Assembly: GCF_002140975.2 (NCBI RefSeq)
Contig: NZ_CP147247.1
Span: 930,001 to 994,000 of the forward strand
Reading direction: 5' to 3'
Origin: Enterococcus sp. 9E7_DIV0242
Lineage (GTDB): Bacteria > Bacillota > Bacilli > Lactobacillales > Enterococcaceae
DNA: 64,000 nt
In this document: piece by piece, positions 43,344 through 51,757 of the stretch
Layout: each line of letters opens with the position of its first letter
How positions within the stretch are numbered: position 1 is the first letter of the stretch
Translations under genes and position numbers: made by a program
The notes under the pieces: model-generated
Database searches by the model: none
Told to the model about the DNA's origin: nothing
Seen by the model: only the letters and a program-made list of their open reading frames with translations

Positions 43344-44564
43344 ATGGATCAGAACGAATTTCGAAAACAATTGGAGCTGAAGCCTGTTGGTGAAGAATAC
43401 CTTGATCAGTTCAATGAGCTGCTCAGCTATGTCTTCCAATTTACAGAATCTGATCTGGAGGAAAGCGGCTTTGACAACAAACGAGAATTTGTCCGTTCAA
43501 AACGACCGATTCTGGAACTGTCCAAGGTGTTTGGCTGGTTTCACGAGAATAAACTGATTTCACAGATATCGATCTATCCTTGTCGGGTAAATATTCACGG
43601 AACGATTTACGAAATGGGTGGGATCACAGGAGTGGGCACCTATCCTGAATATGCTAATCATGGACTGATGCAAGATTTAATCCATGTTGCATTGAAAACC
43701 ATGAAAGAAGAAAAGCAGTGGATCTCCTATTTATATCCCTACAGTATTCCTTACTATCGCCGAAAAGGCTGGGAAATCATGTCGGATAAGCTGTCCTTCA
43801 AAATTCGGGATACTCAGCTGCCAAAAACAATTGATGTGCCAGGAATGGTCGAACGAGCAGCTGTCGATCATGAGGATGTCTTTACAGTTTATGACCAGTT
43901 CGCTCTGCAGAATCATGGTGCGATGATTCGCAGTAAATTCAACTGGAAGGAATACTGGCGCTTTGAAAATGAAGAGGAACGAACAGCAGCCATCTATTAC
44001 AACGCAGAGCAGCAGCCTACTGGTGTCTTGTTTTATTGGGTAGCCGAGGAGGTTTTTCACATCAAGGAAATGTTTTATCTGGACCAAGAGGCCAGAAACG
44101 GATTATGGAATTTCATCACTGCCCACTTTTCTATGATTTACTGGGCGCAAGGAAGTATCTATAAAAACGAACCGCTGGCCTTTCTTTTGGAGGATAGCCA
44201 AATCGAAGAAAAGATCGAGCCTTATTTCATGGCACGCATCGTCGATGTCAAAGGATTTCTTGCTTCCTATCCGTTCAAACGAACGACAGAACCTTTTCAT
44301 TTCATTGTTGAAGATCCTGTGGCAGAATGGAACAATGGTATTTTTTCGTTGGCATGGGAGGAAAATGGTCTATTAACAGTCAGTGACCAGCCTATCGGTC
44401 AGTCTGTCAGCTTGAACATTCAGACGTTGACCTGTTTGTTTATGAATTACCGCAGACCGAATTATCTTTATCGGATCGAGCGCTTGAAAACAGATCAGGA
44501 GACATTGGATGCATTGGAACGAATCCTGCCAGATCAGGAAGCCTACTTTAGTGATGATTTCTAA
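43344..44564 (+). CDS. Eis-like GNAT acetyltransferase
   Basis: About 406 residues. The first 150 residues are a GNAT domain (MGGITGVGTYPEYANHGLMQDLIHVAL is the acetyl-CoA site), the middle is a second GNAT-like half, and the C-terminus resembles a sterol-carrier-like domain (SLNIQTLTCLFMNYRRPNYL), the layout of Eis-type acetyltransferases. These acetylate amines on peptides or aminoglycosides; the substrate here is unknown. GGAGAGGAAAAAA sets the start at MDQNEF. It may be co-transcribed with the P-loop gene 62 bases downstream. Confidence 0.85.
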   Translation: MDQNEFRKQLELKPVGEEYLDQFNELLSYVFQFTESDLEESGFDNKREFVRSKRPILELSKVFGWFHENKLISQISIYPCRVNIHGTIYEMGGITGVGTYPEYANHGLMQDLIHVALKTMKEEKQWISYLYPYSIPYYRRKGWEIMSDKLSFKIRDTQLPKTIDVPGMVERAAVDHEDVFTVYDQFALQNHGAMIRSKFNWKEYWRFENEEERTAAIYYNAEQQPTGVLFYWVAEEVFHIKEMFYLDQEARNGLWNFITAHFSMIYWAQGSIYKNEPLAFLLEDSQIEEKIEPYFMARIVDVKGFLASYPFKRTTEPFHFIVEDPVAEWNNGIFSLAWEENGLLTVSDQPIGQSVSLNIQTLTCLFMNYRRPNYLYRIERLKTDQETLDALERILPDQEAYFSDDF

Positions 44565-44626
44565 GGTCTGACTAAAAAGATCAACAGCAGTATTTTCCGC
44601 CACATCTAAATCGAAGGAGCAAGCAA

Positions 44627-45127
44627 ATGAAACAGATTATATTTATCGGAGGCCCCATGGGCATCGGCAAAACTGCCGTCAGTAAAAGACTAGTAAAAAT
44701 ACTGGACCATTCAGTCTTCCTTGACGGTGACTGGTGTTGGGATCTCCATCCTTTTGTTGCGAATGACGAGAACAAACAGATGGTTTTAAAGAATATCATC
44801 TTCTTGCTTAATTCCTTTTTAGAAAACACGACGATTCAAACCATCGTATTTTGTTGGGTCATGCATGAACAGTCCATCATTGATGAACTGCTCGCCGGTT
44901 TGACTGAGCCTTTCTTATTTCATTCTTTCTCGCTAATCAGTGATGAACAGACATTAGCCGCACATTTTATGGCAGATGTCCATCAAGGGTTACGTAATTC
45001 AGAGAGATTGGAAAATAGTCTTGCAAGACTACCCCTTTATCAAAAACTTGACACAATCTGTATCGACACCTCCGCTTTATCTATAGAAGAAACAGCGGAT
45101 CAATTATTACATCTTATTTCAACTTAA
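44627..45127 (+). CDS. Small P-loop nucleotide kinase-like protein
   Basis: 166 residues. A Walker A motif, GGPMGIGKTAVS, is at residues 8-19, followed by VFLDGDWCWDLHPF, a nucleotide-kinase-like segment. The fold fits AAA_33/shikimate-kinase-like small kinases. Substrate unknown. AAGGAGCAAGCAA precedes the ATG. The next gene, a nucleoside deoxyribosyltransferase, follows after 19 bases, so a role in nucleoside or cofactor metabolism is possible. Confidence 0.75.
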   Translation: MKQIIFIGGPMGIGKTAVSKRLVKILDHSVFLDGDWCWDLHPFVANDENKQMVLKNIIFLLNSFLENTTIQTIVFCWVMHEQSIIDELLAGLTEPFLFHSFSLISDEQTLAAHFMADVHQGLRNSERLENSLARLPLYQKLDTICIDTSALSIEETADQLLHLIST

Positions 45128-45146
45128 TTTTGGGAGGATATCTATA

Positions 45147-45626
45147 ATGAAAATTTATTTCGCCGGTCCAATGTTTGCTAAGGCTGATTTACTTTATAAT
45201 GAATATTTGGTAAAAGAAATACGTGCATTGGATGAACAGCTTGATGTATACTTACCTCAAGAAAACGAGGCTATCAACGATAAGGCAGCTTATGCCGACA
45301 GTAAGATGATTGCTCTGGCAGACACGGAGAAGGTGCTCGAAAGTGATCTCTTGGTTGCTGTTCTGGATGGCTTGACTATTGATGCCGGAGTAGCCTCAGA
45401 AATAGGCGTAGCTTATGCCAAAGGAATCCCTGTATTAGCCTTGTACACAGATACCCGTCAGCAAGGAGCAGATAATTCACAAAAACTGGCTGCGCTTCAA
45501 GAAACAGCCGAAAATCAATTTCACTACCTAAATCTTTATACAGTAGGCTTGGTTAAGCTAAATGGTGCAGTATTCAATACCGAAGCGGCATTTTTAGAAG
45601 CAATACAGGAATTTATTGAAAAATAA
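45147..45626 (+). CDS. Nucleoside 2-deoxyribosyltransferase
   Basis: 159 residues. MKIYFAGPMFAKADLLYNEYLV holds the substrate site, the catalytic Glu lies in DAGVASEIGVAYAKGIPVLALYTD, and the C-terminus is short. It swaps the base of a 2'-deoxynucleoside in purine/pyrimidine salvage. GGGAGGATATCTATA precedes the ATG. It stands between a P-loop kinase and a membrane protein with short gaps. Confidence 0.9.
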   Translation: MKIYFAGPMFAKADLLYNEYLVKEIRALDEQLDVYLPQENEAINDKAAYADSKMIALADTEKVLESDLLVAVLDGLTIDAGVASEIGVAYAKGIPVLALYTDTRQQGADNSQKLAALQETAENQFHYLNLYTVGLVKLNGAVFNTEAAFLEAIQEFIEK

Positions 45627-45652
45627 TCATTCACTATTCAGGAGGAGAAAAA

Positions 45653-46330
45653 ATGAAGTTACAATTTGAGGACAAACAGGAACGAGTCGCCTTCTTCTTC
45701 CTGCTAATTTTCGGAGTCATCACGTTAGGCGTAAATATTGTTAAGATGTTTATCATGGAACCGGTCAGCCAATATCAGCTATTGACAGTAGAAATGATTG
45801 CTGGTATCGCTATTATTTTTCTACCGTTTGTCTTTACTCGTTTTACCGGACTGGTTTTTCCGAAAGTCGTTCGCTTATACTACTGGTTCTTTTTATGGAT
45901 CTCAGTCTTTTTAGGAACAGGTCTGCGAATGATTATCGTGATTCCATTCTGGGATAAGATTCTTCATGCGGTCAGCCCGATCTTATTGGTTGCAGTTGGA
46001 TATGCATTGATTGGTTACTATATGAAGGACAGTGATTTCGCAAAAGTCAGTCCTTGGCTATTCATCGTGATGGGCTTTGCTTTTGCAGGGCTGTGTGGCG
46101 TCTTCTGGGAATTCTGGGAATTCCTGTGTGACAGTATTGGAAATATGAATCTGCAACGCTACATGACCGAAGCTGGTCAGCCTTATATCGGGCGTGAAGC
46201 ACTGATGGATACCATGGGCGACCTTCTGACAAACACTTTAGGTGCATTGATTTTGACCGTTTATAGCTTTACTCAACGCCATAAACCGGAATATTTTAAA
46301 TCCTATGCTTTTAGAAAAAAGGAGAAGTAA
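45653..46330 (+). CDS. Six-helix membrane protein of the DUF2238/YjdF kind
   Basis: 225 residues with about six membrane helices. The HAVSPILLVAVGYAL and GVFWEFWEFLCDSIG stretches and DALxDTMGDLLTNTLGAL-like segment (here EALMDTMGDLLTNTLGAL) resemble DUF2238 proteins. Function unknown. AGGAGGAGAAAAA precedes the ATG. It ends the run and is followed by a terminator. Confidence 0.7.
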   Translation: MKLQFEDKQERVAFFFLLIFGVITLGVNIVKMFIMEPVSQYQLLTVEMIAGIAIIFLPFVFTRFTGLVFPKVVRLYYWFFLWISVFLGTGLRMIIVIPFWDKILHAVSPILLVAVGYALIGYYMKDSDFAKVSPWLFIVMGFAFAGLCGVFWEFWEFLCDSIGNMNLQRYMTEAGQPYIGREALMDTMGDLLTNTLGALILTVYSFTQRHKPEYFKSYAFRKKEK

Positions 46331-46364
46331 AAACTTCTTTTTCTGTAAAGCTTCTTCTATTGAT

Positions 46365-46409
46365 CGATCCGCAAAACATCTATTTTATAGATGTGCGGAT
46401 CGTTTTTTT
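46365..46409 (+). terminator. Terminator after the DUF2238-like gene
   Basis: CGATCCGCAAAACATCTA pairs with TAGATGTGCGGATCG, with one bulge, then seven Ts. Confidence 0.9.
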
Positions 46410-46724
46410 ATTGCTGTAATAGCACATCTCATCTGATACAACTTTTTCCCTTTTACCATCATCCCCTTCGAAAACTATTCTCAGTTTCAAGCCCGGTTTT
46501 TGATAAGTAAACGAACAGACTGTCTACCAATAATTAACTTTAAAAAAAGGATAATCTCTCTTTAAATAACAAAAAAACTAAATATCTTCCGCTTTATTTG
46601 CAAAAATTTTTATATCTTTCAAATATTATTTTATACCATTTTATTAAGTTTTATTAACTAAATATAGATATTTATTCAAAAGAATGATAGAATGTAAGCA
46701 ATTCCAAAACAAAGGAGCGTTTCT
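46410..46724. other. AT-rich intergenic region before the esterase gene
   Basis: Very AT-rich from 46540 on, with AATGATAGAATG (TAGAAT at 46688-46693) as a possible -10. No gene or strong hairpin is seen. Confidence 0.4.
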
Positions 46725-47669
46725 ATGATAAAAAAACATGATTACCATCCAGATTTTGATAAAATAAGTGAGGAGTATGCCTTCCTAAATACGGCAACTA
46801 TTGAGGATTATGCAGCATTGAATGTAGAGTTGCGCAAATTATGGGCAGCTAACGAAAGCGATGATGAAGTAAAGATCACTAAAACACAGTTTGAAAGCTC
46901 TGATGGCTATATGTGTGACATTCAAATCATTGAACCGCACACATTGGTAGATACTAAGGATGCCCCTTGTCTATTGTATTATCATGCTGGTGCATTTTTA
47001 ATGACAGGTATGGCTCACCACATTGGTTTACTGCGTGAATATGCATTGAAAATTCCTTGCAAGGTCATCTATGTCGACTATCGCTTGTTACCAGAGCATC
47101 CATTCCCGGCAGCATTGACCGATTGCTATTCTCTTTTGGAATGGGCTGTAAAAAATGCAGAGACACTTGGCATCGATACGAATCGAATCGCTATCGGTGG
47201 CGACAGTGCTGGTGGTTGTATGACGGCAGCTGTTGCTCAAATGGCAAGAGATAAAAATGGACCATCGATCGTTGGCCAAATGATGTGCTTCCCAACAACA
47301 GATGCACGTATGAATACAGAATCAATGAAGGCATTCACGGACACACCTATTTGGAATTCTACACTTTCCGATAGTATGTGGGCACTTTATTTGAAAAATG
47401 GTGACTTTGGTACACCTCAGTATGTTTCTCCTGTCGAAGCAGAATCATTTGAAAACCTGCCTAAAGCGTATATGGAAACAGCAGAATTCGACTGTCTACG
47501 AGACGAAGGACGTAACTACGCACTGGCAATGAAAGAAGCTGGCGTACCCGTTCAATTGAACGAAACAAAACGAACGATTCATTGCTATGATGCTGAACCA
47601 AACAGCAGCCTTACGCAAGAAAATATTGCGAAAAGAATCGACTTCTTAAAGAGCGTTCTATACAACTAA
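46725..47669 (+). CDS. Alpha/beta-hydrolase of the hormone-sensitive-lipase family
   Basis: 314 residues. The HGG oxyanion motif is changed to YYHAGAFLM, the nucleophile elbow is IAIGGDSAGGCMTAAVA, the acid is in ETAEFDCLRDEG and the His in KRTIHCYDA. It should hydrolyse short-chain esters in the cytosol; there is no signal peptide. AAAGGAGCGTTTCT precedes the ATG. The Ala in place of the middle Gly of HGG is unusual but seen in some relatives. Confidence 0.85.
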   Translation: MIKKHDYHPDFDKISEEYAFLNTATIEDYAALNVELRKLWAANESDDEVKITKTQFESSDGYMCDIQIIEPHTLVDTKDAPCLLYYHAGAFLMTGMAHHIGLLREYALKIPCKVIYVDYRLLPEHPFPAALTDCYSLLEWAVKNAETLGIDTNRIAIGGDSAGGCMTAAVAQMARDKNGPSIVGQMMCFPTTDARMNTESMKAFTDTPIWNSTLSDSMWALYLKNGDFGTPQYVSPVEAESFENLPKAYMETAEFDCLRDEGRNYALAMKEAGVPVQLNETKRTIHCYDAEPNSSLTQENIAKRIDFLKSVLYN

Positions 47670-47823
47670 TTCCGATAATTGATCTAGCTAAAACCAGTGA
47701 GGACCGAAGTAGTCTTTGCTGGTTTTTCCTATGAATGAGCCTCTCCATCATTCGATCTATTCTTGACCACGCAATCTACCAAGTGCTAAACTAAAAGGAA
47801 ATAAAGCAAAAAGGAGTGATAAA

Positions 47824-48174
47824 ATGGCAGATTTGTTTATGAAAAAGGGATTGTTGGTAAGAGATGTACTAGGCTCATATAAAAATGGTGACGTTTACAA
47901 AAAGGATGGCGTTTCTAAAAAACGACTAGGTCATTATAAGAATGGTGAAATCTATACGAAGGAAACACTTTTCTCAAGAGACGTTGTTGCTTACTACAAA
48001 GACCATGAACTCTATAAGAAAAAAGGGTTACTCTCAAAAGAAATCCTCGCCTATTATAAAAGAGGAAGAATTTATAAAAAAACCGGTCTACTCTCTGAAG
48101 AGGTACTTGCCTACTACGATGAAAAAAATGAAGAAGGTGCGGCAGCTGCGGCTTTCTTCTTGTTGAAGCTATAA
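47824..48174 (+). CDS. Small basic protein of 20-residue tandem repeats
   Basis: 116 residues, about five copies of a 20-residue unit like LLSKEILAYYKRGRIYKKTG, from residue 9 to about 100. Each unit has a hydrophobic pair, a Tyr-Tyr-Lys or His-Tyr-Lys core, a turn (NG, DH, RG) and IY/VY/LY, suggesting stacked beta-hairpins. The C-terminus is EGAAAAAFFLLKL. I do not recognise a family; the unit resembles the MORN/'YxNGxxY' style. AAAAAGGAGTGATAAA precedes the ATG. Binding to a polymer or nucleic acid is conceivable because it is strongly basic. Confidence 0.75.
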   Translation: MADLFMKKGLLVRDVLGSYKNGDVYKKDGVSKKRLGHYKNGEIYTKETLFSRDVVAYYKDHELYKKKGLLSKEILAYYKRGRIYKKTGLLSEEVLAYYDEKNEEGAAAAAFFLLKL

Positions 48175-48296
48175 AAAAGCCTGAATCCTATGTTTCAAAC
48201 AAAAGTCGCTCAAGCCTTTGTTTTATTCATTTGATTCAAGCTTTTTTCTCTATTTAAAGTAATTGAACCATTTCATGCGCTAGTCCATCAAACAAC

Positions 48297-49316
48297 TCAT
48301 GAAATAATTTTAGCAACAGCTTCAGTAAAAAGTTGATCTTTCCGCTTGGTCGACATTTCAAATAAATTCGTAGCATGAATCAATGGATTAACCTGAACCT
48401 CTTTGCCCTCTTTTTTAAGACTTTCAGTCAGCTCATCAATCAGGCTGTCTCCTTTTCCATAGGAACCACAAACAATGGTGCGAATCCGATCGATCAGTCG
48501 CTCCTCCTCACACCCTAAAAACAACAGATGTTGTTGCGTCAATCGCTCATGCTTTTTATAATCATCCAAAAGATTGACAATCGTCCAATCAGGCCATAGT
48601 ATCTGTAACTGCTCATCAGAAATTTCCGATGAATCAGCCAGCCAATAAAATAGCGTACGACTCGCACAGTCCATATGAATACCTGCTCGAGCAAAATCCG
48701 GATAACTTTCTGTAGATAAATCTGGAAACTCAAAATGAACTTGTCCTTCATAGTTTTCTACCACTGTTATAAGTATTTCTCCGGAATTTAGCACCTTACT
48801 ACCAGCATCGTAGCCGTATAGAGGATAGATCAGCAATGTCCCCTGATCAACAATACTCAGAGCACCTTCCAACTCCTTTCCATCCCCGCAATCGAAACAT
48901 TCCTTCCACTCTACATTACGAGGTGAAGCACTTGATTCATTAAGCTCCTCAATTTTACTGTACCCCACATATTCCGCTAAATCCAGCACACCATGATGGG
49001 CCCACTTGATCAGATATTCTGGCCACATCTCTGATAGCAGTTTCAAATATGTATTGCGAAGGTGAATATCATAAAAAATATCCTCTCCTCCAAAGAACAA
49101 CAATACCTTCAAATCTAAATCAATGACTGCGCCCCCCTCACACCAAACTGTGTCCAGCCAATATTCTTCTCCTGATTTTTCATGATTTTTGAAAAAAGTA
49201 ACCGCCTTTTCCGGCCCCCAAAACAAATACGCATCCAATGAGTTCGCTGCCCAATGATCATAATACAGTGTGTACTCACTGTTCTCCATAATAATCAAAT
49301 TCGCTCGTTGTCCCAT
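48297..49316 (-). CDS. Unknown cytosolic protein, 339 residues
   Basis: Starts MGQRANLIIMENSEYTLYYDHWAANSLD, with no signal or membrane segment. Acidic and Trp/Tyr-rich (WGPEKAV, WPEYLIKWAHHG, LWPDWTIVNLLDDY), ending with a Lys-rich region. The GQRAN...YYDHWAA opening recurs in hypothetical proteins of Firmicutes as I remember, without function. GGAGAGAATAAT precedes the ATG. It looks monocistronic. A toxin-immunity-like role is possible but unsupported. Confidence 0.65.
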   Translation of the reverse strand: MGQRANLIIMENSEYTLYYDHWAANSLDAYLFWGPEKAVTFFKNHEKSGEEYWLDTVWCEGGAVIDLDLKVLLFFGGEDIFYDIHLRNTYLKLLSEMWPEYLIKWAHHGVLDLAEYVGYSKIEELNESSASPRNVEWKECFDCGDGKELEGALSIVDQGTLLIYPLYGYDAGSKVLNSGEILITVVENYEGQVHFEFPDLSTESYPDFARAGIHMDCASRTLFYWLADSSEISDEQLQILWPDWTIVNLLDDYKKHERLTQQHLLFLGCEEERLIDRIRTIVCGSYGKGDSLIDELTESLKKEGKEVQVNPLIHATNLFEMSTKRKDQLFTEAVAKIIS

Positions 49317-49458
49317 ATTATTCTCTCCATCTGCCCCTACTCAAAATAGAATATTTATACTAAGGGATTTTTTTGTCTACAACTGTTATGTCCTCACAAA
49401 AACAGCAGTCTATATTTACTATAAATAATGATAACAAATAAAAAGAGAAAGAAATAGG

Positions 49459-49502
49459 AAAAAAGTACTTTGCTGATATTGATGTTATCAAACAAAGTAC
49501 TT
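49459..49502 (-). terminator. Hairpin terminator reading left
   Basis: AAGTACTTTG (49463-49472) pairs with CAAAGTACTT (49493-49502), with TGATA/TATCA pairing inside; a T run follows on the minus strand. It would end a minus-strand transcript coming from 49531-49737. Confidence 0.6.
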
Positions 49503-49530
49503 CTATTAATTGATTCATCAAGGCTTAAAT

Positions 49531-49737
49531 TCAATAATCTGTTTTTAGTTTAGCAGAAGCTCTAACTCGTGCTCCCTGACGAACAATCAACTTTGGTAAA
49601 AACAATTCTTTATTAAAGAACACTATCAATCCAGCATAAATGAAGATTACTGCAGTTTGAATACAGCTGGTAAACTCGGTCATCTGTGTCGATGTTTGCA
49701 TAAAATTCAGAAAAAAGAACGCCCTTTCATTTCTCAT
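49531..49737 (-). pseudogene. Possible remnant of a LacI-type regulator C-terminus
   Basis: The last 20 residues, with ELFLPKLIVRQGARVRASA, look like the LPxxLIVRxST ending of LacI regulators. The preceding residues do not fit the family, there is no ribosome binding site, and a terminator lies directly downstream. I read it as a decayed regulator next to the MATE exporter. Weak. Confidence 0.3.
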
Positions 49738-49810
49738 CTTGACGAGGCTACAGACTAATGCTAGACTTTAAAAGAACGTAAGTTCGATTAAAAAAGGATT
49801 GAGGAGTATT

Positions 49811-51166
49811 ATGGAAAAGGACTTAACACGAGGAGAACCAATTAGAAAAATTTTATGGTTCATGGTACCAATTTTCATTGGTAATTTGTTTCAACAATTT
49901 TATAATTTTGCAGATACGATGATCGTCGGCCGTCTGCTTGGTGTAAGTGAATTGGCTGCTGTGGGCGCAACAGGAAGTCTGATGTTTGTTGTACTAGGCT
50001 TTACGCAAGGTTGCGGAGCAGGATTTTCAATTATTTTATCTCAGCATTTTGGTAGTAAAAATGAGAAAAAAGTCAAGGAAAGCTTTGCGGTTAGTATTTT
50101 ACTGAGCTTGTTTATTGCGGTTGTTGTTACTGTGATCAGCTTTCTATCTATCCGACCACTCCTTACTTTTATGCAGACGCCACCAGAAATCATGGAGCTG
50201 TCTTATCAATACTTATCCGTTATCTATTTAGGAAGTATCGCCCCTTTTGCATTTAATCTATTAAGTAATATGCTGCGAGCCTTAGGTGACAGTCGAACCC
50301 CCCTCTATTTTCTGATCGTTGCTTCTATATTGAATGTCTTTTTGGATTGGTTTCTTATCCAAATCATTCCAATGGGGGTTCGTGGTGCCGCAATTGCAAC
50401 AGTCATTGCCCAAGTTATTGCTGCAATGGGTTGCGCATGGTTCATCAAATACCGCTTTCCTTTACTGCAAATCAGGAAAAAAGATTTCAAGATGGAACAA
50501 CAGGAAGTACGTAGGCAACTTGCTTTAGGCATTCCGATGGGCTTTCAGTATTCCATTATTGGCCTGGGACAAGTCGCATTACAATATTCCCTAAATCAAT
50601 TAGGTACGGCAGCAGTTGCCGCATTTACTGCAGCAGGAAAAATTGAGTTTTTCTCATCCATGCCTGTTCAGGCGTTGGGAACTGCTCTCGCTACCTTTGC
50701 CGGACAAAATCTGGGGGCAAAAAAAATCGAACGCATCCGCTACGCCTTCAAGAGACTTCTTTTCATTTCATTGGTTATTGCCATAGTGATGGGGGCAATC
50801 AACTGGCTGTTCGGAGCTGAGCTGATTGGTCTGTTTGTCAATCGCAGTGAAAATGAGGTCATTGATCTAGGCATTCAAGTTCTACAAGTCAACGGTTTGA
50901 GTTACTGGCTACTTTCGATCCTGTTCATTTGCCGTTTTACACTTCAAGGCCTGGGACAAAGTCTCATTCCTACAGTATCAGGGGTGATGGAATTGATCAG
51001 TCGTTTTGTCGCGGCCTTTCTTCTGTCCGGACAGTTTGGTTTCTTCGGATTGACTTTAGCAAATCCGTTAGCATGGTTACTTGCCGCAGTTCCACTCTCG
51101 GTTGCCTGTTTCCTAACCTTCCGTCAACTAAAATCCGTTGAAGTCGGTTCCTTATCTGTTGAATGA
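49811..51166 (+). CDS. MATE-family efflux protein
   Basis: About 451 residues with twelve membrane helices in two similar halves (FQQFYNFADTMIVGRLLGVSELAAVGATG near the start, LGTAAVAAFTAAGKIEFFSSMPVQALG in the second half). DinF/NorM-like transporter that exports cationic or aromatic compounds with a sodium or proton gradient. GAGGAGTATT sets the start at MEKDLTRG. Substrate unknown. Confidence 0.92.
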   Translation: MEKDLTRGEPIRKILWFMVPIFIGNLFQQFYNFADTMIVGRLLGVSELAAVGATGSLMFVVLGFTQGCGAGFSIILSQHFGSKNEKKVKESFAVSILLSLFIAVVVTVISFLSIRPLLTFMQTPPEIMELSYQYLSVIYLGSIAPFAFNLLSNMLRALGDSRTPLYFLIVASILNVFLDWFLIQIIPMGVRGAAIATVIAQVIAAMGCAWFIKYRFPLLQIRKKDFKMEQQEVRRQLALGIPMGFQYSIIGLGQVALQYSLNQLGTAAVAAFTAAGKIEFFSSMPVQALGTALATFAGQNLGAKKIERIRYAFKRLLFISLVIAIVMGAINWLFGAELIGLFVNRSENEVIDLGIQVLQVNGLSYWLLSILFICRFTLQGLGQSLIPTVSGVMELISRFVAAFLLSGQFGFFGLTLANPLAWLLAAVPLSVACFLTFRQLKSVEVGSLSVE

Positions 51167-51257
51167 TCACTGAATTGCTGGATGTTTCAACCATCAATAA
51201 TAACCACATAATTTTATTATCTGCTTGAGTATTTAACTATTAAAAGGAGGCTCTATC

Positions 51258-51704
51258 ATGGGTGAGTGCAAGGAATGCTACAGTAAAAATAACAGAATTA
51301 CTCCGTTAAGTGGTGTGAGAGATTGCTTAGAAAATCATGATCAGTATATTTGTGGAAGTTGTGGCCGTTGTATTTGTATTCAAAAAGATGAAAAACGCGG
51401 GGTACAACGTTGGTACTTTCCCTTCCGCTCTCTTGAAATAGCGATTCTTTATTTGAGAACAGCGGATGTTTCTGAAAAAAGAGCGTGTGGTATTTATTGT
51501 CTCACTGATAAAAATGGGCGGGAGTCCTTCAAAATTTTTCCAACTAGAGATGCACTTAATAGTTATCTGCATAAAAACAAGAATAAGGAATGTTTTGATA
51601 ATGTCCCTATCTACCAAGTCACACCATATCAAACATTTACAGACACAGAAATTCGTAGATTAACTGCTGAAGAAGTCAATCAGTATTTAACAGAAATCAG
51701 TTAA
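51258..51704 (+). CDS. Small cysteine-rich protein of unknown function
   Basis: 148 residues. CKEC (residues 4-7) and CGSCGRCIC (about 32-40) suggest a zinc-binding site in the first 45 residues; the rest is a mixed alpha/beta domain with WYFPFRSLEIAILYLRTADV and RACGIYCLTDKNGRESFKIFPTRDAL. I do not recognise a family. AAAAGGAGGCTCTATC precedes the ATG and a strong terminator follows. Confidence 0.7.
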   Translation: MGECKECYSKNNRITPLSGVRDCLENHDQYICGSCGRCICIQKDEKRGVQRWYFPFRSLEIAILYLRTADVSEKRACGIYCLTDKNGRESFKIFPTRDALNSYLHKNKNKECFDNVPIYQVTPYQTFTDTEIRRLTAEEVNQYLTEIS

Positions 51705-51754
51705 AAACAAGCCCATAAATCAGTACATTGAACTGATTTATGGGCTTGTTTTTT
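51703..51754. terminator. Bidirectional terminator, perfect stem
   Basis: ACAAGCCCATAAATCAGT pairs perfectly with ACTGATTTATGGGCTTGT around a seven-base loop, with A and T runs outside. It serves the converging small Cys-rich gene and the TMEM175-like gene. Confidence 0.9.
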
Positions 51755-51757
51755 AGT

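Larger units (their letters stand above)
49317..49810. other. Intergenic region with a hairpin and a possible gene remnant
   Basis: Holds a hairpin (49459-49502) and a fragment resembling a LacI tail (49531-49737), both listed. No intact gene is seen. Confidence 0.5.
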
